From positions 1 to 5,347 of the forward strand of contig CAYWGQ010000213.1 in NCBI GenBank assembly GCA_964457725.1: DNA of 5,347 nucleotides, given 5' to 3'. The notes under the pieces are model-generated. The model was given only the letters and a program-made list of their open reading frames with translations. It made no database searches and was not told the DNA's origin. Source of the DNA: FEN-1219 sp964457725. GTDB lineage: Bacteria; Pseudomonadota; Gammaproteobacteria; Steroidobacterales; Rariloculaceae. The translations under genes were made by a program, and so were the position numbers. This document shows, piece after piece, positions 1 to 5,347 of this stretch; the first letter of the stretch is position 1; each line of letters opens with the position of its first letter.

Positions 1-634
1 CGACGTTGCCGATCAGCGGGAAATCCTTGCGGAACGGATGGCCGATGAAGCCGTAATCCGTGAGGATTCGGCGAAGGTCCGGATGTCCGCGGAACAGGAT
101 CCCGAAGAGATCGAACGCTTCCCGCTCGTACCAGTCCGCGGACGGCCAGACCGACGTGACGGAGTCGACCAGCGGCCGCTCGTCCTGCTCGCAGAACACC
201 TTGAGGCGGAGCCGCTGATTCTTGCTGACCGACTGCAAGTGGTAGACGACCGCGAAGCGGGCCTCGGGCTCGTACTTCGCCGCCTCGGTACGGTCGGCGG
301 CCGGGTCCTGGTCGAGCGTCGCCAGGCCGCGGAACGTGCCGCGGGAGAAGCCGGTGGCGGTCGCAGCCTGCGTCCGCCACTCGTCCTTGCCGTAGCTCTG
401 ATAGTCGACGCCGCAGAGATCGATCAGCTGCTCGAACCGGAACGGCTCCTCGTCACGCAGCACCCGCGCGCACTCGAGGAGCGCGTCGGGACGCACGCGA
501 AAGCCGACCTCGCCTACCGTCGTCGGCAGCCGCGTGACGCGGTCGCCGAGCCGCTCCTCGACGGCGGCCGCGAGCCGCTCCTGTCGAGGCGGCAGGGCGC
601 GCACTTGCTGCTTGTCTACGTTCGACTCGCTCAA
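1..634 (-). CDS. nuoC: NADH-quinone oxidoreductase subunit C (NuoC, 30 kDa subunit), 3' end cut by window edge
   Basis: This is the 30 kDa subunit of respiratory complex I, part of the hydrophilic arm that carries electrons from NADH towards quinone at the inner face of the cytoplasmic membrane. About 211 residues are visible. The family signature EREAFDLFG is at residues 170-178, followed by GHPDLRRILTDYGF and GHPFRKDFPLIGNV, at which point the window ends. Family members of this type are usually somewhat longer, so probably only a short C-terminal tail is missing. It is a separate gene, not the NuoCD fusion of E. coli, as far as the visible part shows. The start is taken as TTG at 634-632: it is the first possible start after the in-frame nuoB stop and has an AGGA eight bases upstream. 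The visible protein contains no internal Met; a GTG at 604 is the main alternative. The gene follows nuoB after 21 bases, so it is surely co-transcribed. Confidence 0.95.
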   Translation of the reverse strand, partial: MSESNVDKQQVRALPPRQERLAAAVEERLGDRVTRLPTTVGEVGFRVRPDALLECARVLRDEEPFRFEQLIDLCGVDYQSYGKDEWRTQAATATGFSRGTFRGLATLDQDPAADRTEAAKYEPEARFAVVYHLQSVSKNQRLRLKVFCEQDERPLVDSVTSVWPSADWYEREAFDLFGILFRGHPDLRRILTDYGFIGHPFRKDFPLIGNV

Positions 635-642
635 TCGATCGG

Positions 643-646
643 TCCT
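643..646 (-). promoter_or_regulatory. Ribosome binding site of nuoC
   Basis: On the minus strand AGGA lies eight bases upstream of the TTG at 634-632. It supports the TTG as the start, because no ATG is available in frame between the nuoB stop and the conserved domain. Confidence 0.6.
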
Positions 647-655
647 CGAGAGGGA

Positions 656-1171
656 TCAGCGCGCGATGGTGTGCGTGCGCCGAATTTTCTGCTGTAGCTG
701 GATGATCCCGAACAGCAAGGCTTCCGCGGTCGGCGGACAGCCGGGCACGTAGACGTCGACCGGGACGATGCGGTCGCAGCCGCGGACGACGGAGTAGGAA
801 TAGTGGTAGTAGCCGCCGCCGTTCGCGCACGAGCCCATCGAGATGACCCAGCGCGGCTCCGCCATCTGGTCGTAGACCTTGCGGAGCGCCGGCGCCATCT
901 TGTTCACGAGCGTGCCGGCGACGATCATCACGTCGGATTGGCGCGGGCTCGGGCGGAAAATCACGCCGAAGCGGTCGAGGTCGTAGCGCGACGCGCCCGC
1001 GTGCATCATCTCGACCGCGCAGCACGCGAGGCCGAACGTCATCGGCCAGAGCGAACCGGTCCGCGCCCAGTTCACGAGCTGGTCGACCTTGGTGACGACG
1101 AAGCCGCGGTGCATCACCTCCGGCACGTCGAACGGCAGCTCCGCCGCCGCGGCTGTACGGCTCAATCCCAT
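656..1171 (-). CDS. nuoB: NADH-quinone oxidoreductase subunit B (NuoB, cluster N2 subunit)
   Basis: NuoB is the PSST-type subunit of complex I. It holds iron-sulfur cluster N2, the last electron carrier before quinone, at the junction of the peripheral and membrane arms. The protein has 171 residues. The four expected N2 ligands are visible: the tandem cysteines C50 and C51 in the GLACCAVEMM motif, C115 in SMGSCANGGGYYHYSYSVV, and C145 in YVPGCPPTAEAL. The quinone-site segment around PMTFGLACC and the loop IFRPSPRQSDVMIVAGT are intact. The chosen start is the ATG at 1171-1169, preceded by AAGGGAG with a seven-base spacer. The reading frame stays open upstream to about 1390, but that stretch overlaps nuoA in another frame and has no NuoB similarity. 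The start lies inside the end of nuoA (10-base overlap), which points to translational coupling. Confidence 0.98.
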   Translation of the reverse strand: MGLSRTAAAAELPFDVPEVMHRGFVVTKVDQLVNWARTGSLWPMTFGLACCAVEMMHAGASRYDLDRFGVIFRPSPRQSDVMIVAGTLVNKMAPALRKVYDQMAEPRWVISMGSCANGGGYYHYSYSVVRGCDRIVPVDVYVPGCPPTAEALLFGIIQLQQKIRRTHTIAR

Positions 1172-1518
1172 TCGAGGGCTCCCTTGCGCCACTCGTATAC
1201 GAAGCCGACCACGAGCACCGCGAGGAAGATGCCCATCGCGACGAGGCCGACGATCCCGATGGTGTCTAGCGAGACGGCCCACGGGAAGAGGAACGCGATC
1301 TCGAGGTCGAAGATGATGAACAGGATCGCGACGAGGTAGTAGCGCACGTCGAAGCGCATGCGCGTGTCCTCGAACGCCTCGAACCCGCATTCGTACGGCG
1401 CCAGCTTTTGCGGGTCCTTGCTGCCGCGCCCGAACGCGAACCCGAGCGCGAGGAGCAGCACGGCGAGCGCTCCGGCGACGATCAAAAAAATCAAAATCGG
1501 CGCGTAGTTCGCAAGCAT
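1162..1518 (-). CDS. nuoA: NADH-quinone oxidoreductase subunit A (NuoA)
   Basis: NuoA is the small membrane subunit of complex I equivalent to mitochondrial ND3. It sits beside the quinone-binding region and contributes to coupling electron transfer to proton pumping. The 118-residue protein shows three hydrophobic helices at about residues 6-28, 58-81 and 87-108. Between helices 1 and 2 is the conserved loop PYECGFE (41-47), whose Cys44 matches the cysteine that marks the active/deactive switch in ND3. Helix 2 carries the conserved acidic pair in FDLEIAF (D71, E73). The start is the ATG at 1518-1516. I see no good Shine-Dalgarno sequence just upstream, so either initiation is weak or the leader is very short. 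It is the first gene of the nuo operon, 67 bases after the tRNA. Confidence 0.97.
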   Translation of the reverse strand: MLANYAPILIFLIVAGALAVLLLALGFAFGRGSKDPQKLAPYECGFEAFEDTRMRFDVRYYLVAILFIIFDLEIAFLFPWAVSLDTIGIVGLVAMGIFLAVLVVGFVYEWRKGALEWD

Positions 1519-1545
1519 ATGTCGACTGCGAGGAGACGGGCGCGG

Positions 1546-1551
1546 ATTGTA
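1546..1551 (-). promoter_or_regulatory. Candidate extended -10 promoter for the nuo operon
   Basis: In the 67-base gap between the tRNA and nuoA the minus strand reads TGGTACAAT, which fits an extended -10 element (TG, one base, then TACAAT with five of six consensus bases). The best -35 at a 17-base spacer is GAGACG, only three of six matches, as expected for an extended -10 promoter. Transcription would start near 1538-1540, giving a leader of roughly 20 bases. This is inference from motif and position. Confidence 0.4.
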
Positions 1552-1585
1552 CCAGCCCCGCCTACTCGCGTCTCATTGAAAAAGG

Positions 1586-1670
1586 TGGTGCGGACGGTCG
1601 GACTCGAACCGACACAGCTTTCGCCACTGCCCCCTCAAGACAGCGTGTCTACCAATTCCACCACGTCCGC
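1586..1670 (-). tRNA. leuU: tRNA-Leu (anticodon GAG)
   Basis: This 85-base tRNA includes an encoded CCA end. The fold is complete: acceptor stem GCGGACG with CGTCCGC, D-arm GTGGAATTGGTAGACAC, anticodon stem CTGTC with GGCAG closing the loop TTGAGGG (anticodon GAG), a variable arm TGGCGAAAGCTGT with a GAAA loop, and T-arm GTCGG-TTCGAGT-CCGAC, then A and CCA. The long variable arm and the GAG anticodon identify a leucine tRNA reading CUC/CUU. Its 5' end is two bases after the secG stop codon, and E. coli has the same secG-leuU neighbour pair. It is probably cut out of the secG transcript by RNase P and 3' nucleases, unless a promoter lies inside secG. Confidence 0.97.
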
Positions 1671-1672
1671 GT

Positions 1673-2077
1673 TCAATTGTTACCGTCGCTGGTGTTACCG
1701 TCGCCGCCAGTCGGCGCGTTATCCGCGTCTCCCGCGGGAACGTCGAGTGCCGGCAGCTCCTCCGTCACCGCCGGCGGCCGCGCTTGCGGCAAGCTCTCCG
1801 ACTGCACCGCCCGCTCGAGCAAGCTGCCGCTCGGCGCCGCTTGCCGCTGCGTCGCGAGGTAGGCGAGCGCGAGCGACGTCACGAAGAACACCGTCGCGAG
1901 CACCGCCGTGGTGCGCGAGAGAAAATTGGCCGAGCCGCGCGCGCCGAACACGGTGCCGGACGCGCCCGCGCCGAACCCCGTGCCCGCTTCAGCGCCCTTG
2001 CCGCGCTGGAGCAGCACGAAGCCGATGATCAGCCCGCATACGGCGACGTGAACGATGAGGACGATCGAGCCCAGCAT
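1673..2077 (-). CDS. secG: Protein-export membrane protein SecG
   Basis: SecG is the small accessory subunit of the SecYEG translocon in the inner membrane and helps SecA-driven export. The protein has 134 residues. Transmembrane helix 1 is at about residues 3-23 and helix 2 at about 55-74. Between them lies the family signature: LLQRGKGAEAG (22-32), GFGAGASGTVFG (34-45) and GSANFLSRTTA (48-58). After helix 2 comes a roughly 60-residue tail rich in Ala, Pro, Gly, Asp and Asn, with no domain I recognise; such variable tails are common in proteobacterial SecG. The start is the ATG at 2077-2075. The frame is open further upstream, but that part overlaps tpiA and lacks SecG similarity. There is only a weak purine stretch (GAAGAGA) directly against the start, so translation may depend on ribosomes finishing tpiA 17 bases upstream. 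Confidence 0.95.
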   Translation of the reverse strand: MLGSIVLIVHVAVCGLIIGFVLLQRGKGAEAGTGFGAGASGTVFGARGSANFLSRTTAVLATVFFVTSLALAYLATQRQAAPSGSLLERAVQSESLPQARPPAVTEELPALDVPAGDADNAPTGGDGNTSDGNN

Positions 2078-2094
2078 TCTCTTCGGCGCCCGCC

Positions 2095-2850
2095 TCAGGC
2101 GGCCGCAGCATAAATCCTCAGAAACTCCGGCGCTTCGAGGGAAGCGCCGCCTACCAGCCCTCCGTCGATGTCCTGCATCGCGAACAGCTCCGCGGCGTTG
2201 CCGCCTTTGACGCTGCCGCCGTAGAGGATCCGGAGGTCGGCGGCAATTGTAGCATCCCGTTTCGCGATCATGCTGCGGATCAGCGCGTGAACTTCCTGCG
2301 CCTGATCCGGGGTCGCGGTCCGCCCGGTGCCGATCGCCCAAACCGGTTCGTACGCGACGACCGCCGAGCCGAATGCGGCGGCGCCGGCTGCATCGAGAAC
2401 CGCCGCGACCTGGCGCTCGACGACCGCCCGCGTCTCGTCCGCCTCGCGCTGCTCGAGCGTCTCGCCGACGCAGAGGATCGGCACGAGGCCCGCGGCCTGC
2501 GCCGCCTGGAACTTGGCCGCGACCAGCGCATCGGTCTCGCCGTAGAGCGCTCGCCGCTCGGAGTGCCCGACGATCACGTACCGGCAGCCGACGTCGGCGA
2601 GCATCGCGCCGGACACCTCGCCGGTGAACGCCCCCGTCCCGGTCCGCTCGCAGACGTCCTGGGCGCCGAGCCCGATCGGGCTGCCCGCGACCGTCTCCGC
2701 CACGGCAGGGAGATACGGGAACGGCGGGCACAGCACCATCTCGGCCCGTCCGCCGGCTCCGACGCCGTCCCGGAGCGCGGCCGCGAGCTCTCGGCTCCGC
2801 GCGCTCGAGCCGTGCATCTTCCAGTTCCCGGCGACGAGTTTTCTCCGCAT
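2095..2850 (-). CDS. tpiA: Triosephosphate isomerase
   Basis: This cytoplasmic enzyme interconverts dihydroxyacetone phosphate and glyceraldehyde 3-phosphate in glycolysis and gluconeogenesis. The protein has 251 residues, the usual length for a bacterial TIM barrel. Catalytic residues are all present: N9 and K11 in AGNWKM, H96 in YVIVGHSERR, and E168 in AYEPVWAIGTG. The phosphate-gripping loop 6 reads AIGTGRTAT (172-180), with Arg where E. coli has Lys. YGGSV (210-214) and the C-terminal GLVGGASL (231-238) phosphate site are intact. The start ATG at 2850-2848 has a strong GGAGG seven bases upstream. It sits between glmM (190-base gap holding repeats) and secG (17-base gap), an order I recall from Pseudomonas- and Xanthomonas-like genomes. 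Confidence 0.98.
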   Translation of the reverse strand: MRRKLVAGNWKMHGSSARSRELAAALRDGVGAGGRAEMVLCPPFPYLPAVAETVAGSPIGLGAQDVCERTGTGAFTGEVSGAMLADVGCRYVIVGHSERRALYGETDALVAAKFQAAQAAGLVPILCVGETLEQREADETRAVVERQVAAVLDAAGAAAFGSAVVAYEPVWAIGTGRTATPDQAQEVHALIRSMIAKRDATIAADLRILYGGSVKGGNAAELFAMQDIDGGLVGGASLEAPEFLRIYAAAA

Positions 2851-2857
2851 CGATCTG

Positions 2858-2862
2858 CCTCC
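2858..2862 (-). promoter_or_regulatory. Ribosome binding site of tpiA
   Basis: GGAGG on the minus strand with a seven-base spacer to the ATG at 2850-2848. It is the clearest Shine-Dalgarno in the window and fits high expression of a glycolytic enzyme independent of upstream translation. Confidence 0.75.
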
Positions 2863-2875
2863 GCGTTGCGTTCCC

Positions 2876-2902
2876 GTGGGAGCGGCTGTCCAGCCGCGAC
2901 TC
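2876..2902 (+). repeat. REP-like palindromic repeat, copy 1
   Basis: A 27-base unit begins GTGGGA and continues with the palindrome GCGGCTG-TC-CAGCCGC, then GACTC. The stem has six to seven base pairs. A conserved GTGG/GTAG head followed by a GC-rich hairpin is the layout of REP elements in Pseudomonas- and Xanthomonas-like genomes. With its flanks (2871-2906) it forms a 36-base tandem with copy 2. Confidence 0.8.
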
Positions 2903-2911
2903 CTCTTTCCG

Positions 2912-2938
2912 GTGGGAGCGGCTGTCCAGCCGCGACTC
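2912..2938 (+). repeat. REP-like palindromic repeat, copy 2
   Basis: Identical over 27 bases to copy 1, displaced by exactly 36 bases, with the preceding TTCC also shared. The direct tandem suggests local duplication of a repeat-plus-spacer unit. Confidence 0.8.
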
Positions 2939-2958
2939 TTGTTTCGCGCCGCACTGCG

Positions 2959-2983
2959 GTCGCGGCTGGACAGCCGCTCCTAC
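2959..2983 (-). repeat. REP-like palindromic repeat, copy 3 (inverted)
   Basis: On the minus strand it reads GTAGGAGCGGCTG then TCCAGCCGCGAC, matching the first 25 bases of copies 1 and 2 except A for G in the head (GTAG instead of GTGG). Facing copy 2, it can form a 25-base-pair stem (2912-2936 with 2959-2983, one G-T wobble) around a 22-base loop. Such a head-to-head pair is the BIME arrangement known for REP elements. In tpiA or glmM-tpiA mRNA the hairpin would lie in the untranslated region. Confidence 0.8.
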
Positions 2984-3025
2984 ACACGGCGTCGCGCCGA
3001 CCCGCTGCCGTTCCCGAAGGGGGCG

Positions 3026-3031
3026 ATTATG
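3026..3031 (-). promoter_or_regulatory. Possible -10 element upstream of tpiA
   Basis: Just past the glmM stop the minus strand carries CATAAT, five of six -10 consensus bases, in an otherwise GC-rich stretch. No good -35 is seen at 16-18 bases upstream. If real it would give tpiA its own promoter with a leader of about 170 bases containing the repeats. Confidence 0.25.
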
Positions 3032-3040
3032 CCGCGAGAT

Positions 3041-4375
3041 TCAGGCGAATGCCGCGCGGACGACGTCGGCGAGACGGTTCGCGAGCTGCGAGACGAGCTG
3101 ACGGCTCTCGCCCTCGACCATCACGCGGATCACCGGCTCCGTGCCCGACGCGCGGAGCACGATCCGCCCGCGCCCGCCGAGCTGCGCCTCGGCCTCGGCG
3201 ACCGCGTCGCGAACTTCGGGCGCACCGTTCGGATCCGTCGGCGCGCTCACCCGCACGTTCACGAGCACCTGCGGAAATTGCGCCATGCCCTGCACGAGCT
3301 CGCTCAGGCTCGCTCCGGTGCGCTGCATCACCGAGAGCACTTGCAGCGCGGTGATCAGACCGTCCCCCGTCGTCGTGCAATCGAGGCATATGACGTGCCC
3401 CGAGGTCTCGCCGCCGAGGATGCCGCCGTGCTCCTTCAACATCGCGAGCACGTGCCGGTCGCCGACCTTCGCACGGTGGAACGCGACACCGCGCTCCCCG
3501 AGAGCGAGCTCGAGCCCGAGGTTGCTCATGACGGTGCCGACGACAGGCCCCCGCAGGCCGCCGTTCGCGAGCCGGTCGCATGCGAGCACGTAGAGCAGCT
3601 GATCGCCGTCGACGAGATTGCCGCGCTCGTCGACCATCACGACGCGATCGCCGTCGCCGTCGAGCGCGAACCCGACGTGCGCTCGCACGCCGGTCACGGT
3701 CAGCTTCAGCAAATCCGGCCGGGTCGACCCGCAGCCGGCGTTGATGTTCCGGCCGTTCGGCGAGCAGCCGACCGGCACGACCTCGGCGCCGAGATCGGCG
3801 ACCAGCCGCGGCGCGACCTTGTAGCCGGCGCCGTGCGACGCATCGACGACGATCTTCATGCCCTCGAAGCTCATTTCCGGGGGCAACGTCGAGCGGCAGA
3901 ACTGCATGTACTCGCTGCGGGCGAACGAAGCGGTCTTCGCCTGCCCGAGGTCGCCGGATTGATGCGTGACGACGGGCCGATCGAGCTCCGCCTCGATCGC
4001 CTCCTCGAGGTCGTCGGACAGCTTCTCGCCGTCCGCGCCGAAGAACTTGATGCCGTTGTCCTCGAACGGATTGTGCGAGGCGCTGATCACGATGCCGAAA
4101 TCGGCCGCGACCTTCTTCGTCAGGTAGGCGATCGCCGGCGTCGGCAGCGGTCCGGTCAGGAGCACGTCGACGCCCGACGCGACGAAACCCGCCTCGAGCG
4201 CGGACTCGAACATGTAGCCCGAGACCCGGGTGTCCTTGCCGATCAGCACCGTGCCGCCGTTCGGCGCGAGCACGTGCGCCGCCGCGCTCGCGAGCCGGAG
4301 CGCGAAGTCGACCGTCATCGGCGGCGAGCCGACTTGGCCCCGAATGCCGTCGGTGCCGAAATAGCGGCGCGTCAT
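3041..4375 (-). CDS. glmM: Phosphoglucosamine mutase GlmM
   Basis: GlmM converts glucosamine 6-phosphate to glucosamine 1-phosphate, the step before GlmU in UDP-N-acetylglucosamine synthesis for peptidoglycan and lipopolysaccharide. The protein has 444 residues, against 445 in E. coli. In order: N-terminal YFGTDGIRGQVG (5-16); the phosphoserine loop ISASHNPF with the catalytic Ser100; the magnesium site DGDGDR with D239, D241 and D243; the sugar-binding GGETSGH (321-327); and the C-terminal phosphate-binding RASGTEP (408-414). All key residues are present, which separates it from phosphomannomutases by overall pattern. The ATG at 4375-4373 gives the family N-terminus (E. coli has a similar short lead before KYFGTDGIRG), although no Shine-Dalgarno is visible. 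It begins 16 bases after the ftsH stop, so it is very likely co-transcribed and possibly translationally coupled. Confidence 0.98.
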   Translation of the reverse strand: MTRRYFGTDGIRGQVGSPPMTVDFALRLASAAAHVLAPNGGTVLIGKDTRVSGYMFESALEAGFVASGVDVLLTGPLPTPAIAYLTKKVAADFGIVISASHNPFEDNGIKFFGADGEKLSDDLEEAIEAELDRPVVTHQSGDLGQAKTASFARSEYMQFCRSTLPPEMSFEGMKIVVDASHGAGYKVAPRLVADLGAEVVPVGCSPNGRNINAGCGSTRPDLLKLTVTGVRAHVGFALDGDGDRVVMVDERGNLVDGDQLLYVLACDRLANGGLRGPVVGTVMSNLGLELALGERGVAFHRAKVGDRHVLAMLKEHGGILGGETSGHVICLDCTTTGDGLITALQVLSVMQRTGASLSELVQGMAQFPQVLVNVRVSAPTDPNGAPEVRDAVAEAEAQLGGRGRIVLRASGTEPVIRVMVEGESRQLVSQLANRLADVVRAAFA

Positions 4376-4391
4376 TCGCGCGGGCGGCGAC

Positions 4392-5347
4392 TCAGTGCTG
4401 GCTGGCCGGGCCGCCGAGCGGCGCTGCCGGACCCGGCGCGTCCTCGGCCGCCGCCTCGGGCCGCACGGCCTGGCCCGGCTCGGAGGGCTCGTCCCAGTCC
4501 TGAGGCGGACGCGGCGTGCGCCCCTCCATGATGTCGCGGATCTGCAGCTCGTCGATCGTCTCGTACTTGATCAACGCCTCCGCCATCAGATCGAGCTTGT
4601 CGCGGTTCGCCTCGAGGATCGCCTTCGCCTCGTTGTAGCAGGTATCGATGAGGGTACGGACCTCCTCGTCGATCGCGTGCGCGGTGACGTCGGACACCTG
4701 CTTGTGGCGGGTCACGCTCCTGCCGAGAAAGATCTCGCCGTCGTCCTCGGTGTAGGTCAGCGGACCGAGCCGGTCCGACAGGCCCCACTTCGTGACCATG
4801 TTGCGCGCGATCTCGGTCGCTCGCTCGATGTCGTTCGCGGCACCCGTCGTGACGTACGCCGGCCCGAATACGATCTCCTCCGCGAGCCGCCCCCCGTAGA
4901 GGCTCTTCATCTGGCTCATCAGCCGCTGCTTCGAGTAGCTGTAGCGGTCCTCCTCCGGGAGGAACATCGTCACGCCGAGCGCGCGCCCGCGCGGAATGAT
5001 CGTGACCTTGTAAACGGGGTCGTGATCCGGCACGGACAGGCCGACGATCGCGTGGCCCGACTCGTGATACGCGGTCAGGCGCTTCTCGGCCTCGCTCATG
5101 ACCATGGAGCGCCGCTCGGTGCCCATCATGATCTTGTCCTTGGCCTTGTCGAACTCCTCCATCCGCACGGTGCGGCGGTTCGCGCGCGCCGCGAGGAGCG
5201 CAGCCTCGTTCACGAGGTTCGCGAGATCCGCGCCCGAGAAGCCCGGCGTGCCCCGCGCGATCACGGCCGGCTTCACGTTCGGATCGACCGGCACCTTGCG
5301 CATGTGGACCTTCAGGATCTGCTCGCGGCCGCGCACGTCGGGCAGCG
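4392..5347 (-). CDS. ftsH: ATP-dependent zinc metalloprotease FtsH, 5' part outside window
   Basis: FtsH is a membrane-anchored hexameric AAA+ protease that removes misfolded membrane proteins and regulated targets such as LpxC in E. coli. About 317 C-terminal residues are visible, starting in LPDVRGREQILKVHMRKVP. They include the end of the AAA module with its helical lid (GTPGFSGADLANLVNEAAL) and the whole protease domain. The zinc motif HESGH is encoded at 5052-5066. The third ligand Asp, in TGAANDIERAT, is at 4830-4832, 78 residues after the first His as in E. coli (H417, D495). The Walker motifs, most of the second region of homology and the two N-terminal membrane helices are missing because they lie beyond the right edge. 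By alignment with E. coli the full protein should be about 640 residues. The last 40 or so residues are rich in Pro, Ala and Glu, a variable tail as in relatives. The frame is open to the edge; the GTG at 5336 is an internal Val codon. Confidence 0.98.
   Translation of the reverse strand, partial: LPDVRGREQILKVHMRKVPVDPNVKPAVIARGTPGFSGADLANLVNEAALLAARANRRTVRMEEFDKAKDKIMMGTERRSMVMSEAEKRLTAYHESGHAIVGLSVPDHDPVYKVTIIPRGRALGVTMFLPEEDRYSYSKQRLMSQMKSLYGGRLAEEIVFGPAYVTTGAANDIERATEIARNMVTKWGLSDRLGPLTYTEDDGEIFLGRSVTRHKQVSDVTAHAIDEEVRTLIDTCYNEAKAILEANRDKLDLMAEALIKYETIDELQIRDIMEGRTPRPPQDWDEPSEPGQAVRPEAAAEDAPGPAAPLGGPASQH

Noticed and set aside
453..1025. A 190-codon Arg-rich frame on the minus strand across nuoB and nuoC.
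   Set aside because: It overlaps both confirmed genes in another frame and has shadow-like composition.
1579..1583. Five T residues on the coding strand just after the tRNA as an intrinsic terminator.
   Set aside because: There is no dedicated GC-rich hairpin next to it, only the tRNA acceptor and T-arm. The run is short, so a terminator call is not supported.
1408..2028. A plus-strand frame with a segment reading VGLEPTQLSPLPPQDSVS.
   Set aside because: This is the well-known false translation of the antisense of a leucine tRNA (1586-1670); the rest is antisense to secG and nuoA.
2876..2983. The three repeats as a CRISPR array.
   Set aside because: The spacing is not consistent, one copy is inverted, the spacer between copies 1 and 2 is only about 9 bases, and there are no cas genes. 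A REP-type element fits better.
2574..2987. A minus-strand frame with repeated GCPAAT and VAAGQPLP peptides upstream of and overlapping tpiA.
   Set aside because: The peptide repeats are translations of the REP-like units in a non-coding gap, and the remainder is tpiA in the wrong frame.
2624..4531. A 635-codon open frame on the plus strand, antisense to glmM and spanning the repeats.
   Set aside because: It mirrors glmM codons in a GC-rich genome, where antisense frames stay open by composition. Its product is Arg/Ala/Asp/His-rich with no recognisable domain, and glmM on the other strand is certain.

Overview
All genes in this 5.3 kb window lie on the minus strand and read from right to left. 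They are housekeeping genes of a GC-rich proteobacterium. The order is ftsH (3' part), glmM, tpiA, secG, tRNA-Leu(GAG), nuoA, nuoB, nuoC (5' part). In Gammaproteobacteria, ftsH, (folP), glmM, secG and tRNA-Leu(GAG) commonly lie together. As I recall, the version with tpiA before secG and nuo genes after the tRNA is typical of Xanthomonas-like lineages. The NuoC and FtsH sequences also read as gammaproteobacterial. The best guess is therefore a GC-rich gammaproteobacterium near the Xanthomonadales; this is inference from order and sequence feel, not from a search.

Region by region: 4392-5347 holds the C-terminal half of the membrane protease FtsH, including its zinc site. 3041-4375 is a complete glmM (phosphoglucosamine mutase), starting 16 bases after the ftsH stop with no folP between them. 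2851-3040 is a 190-base gap with three copies of a short REP-like palindromic repeat: two tandem copies on a 36-base period and one inverted. 2095-2850 is tpiA with a strong ribosome binding site. 1673-2077 is secG, 17 bases further on. 1586-1670 is tRNA-Leu(GAG), only 2 bases past the secG stop. 1519-1585 is a short gap with a plausible extended -10 promoter. 1-1518 begins the complex I operon: nuoA, nuoB (overlapping nuoA by 10 bases) and nuoC (TTG start, running off the left edge).

The genes join several core processes: membrane protein quality control (FtsH), amino sugar supply for peptidoglycan and lipopolysaccharide (GlmM), glycolysis (TpiA), protein export (SecG), leucine decoding (tRNA) and respiratory NADH oxidation (Nuo). 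The tight spacing suggests one or two transcription units, with a likely new promoter before nuoA and possibly another before tpiA.

I found no sign of a new biological system, a mobile island, a CRISPR array or a defence locus. The points most worth a second look are the REP-like cluster, the absence of folP at its usual place, and the secG-tRNA junction.
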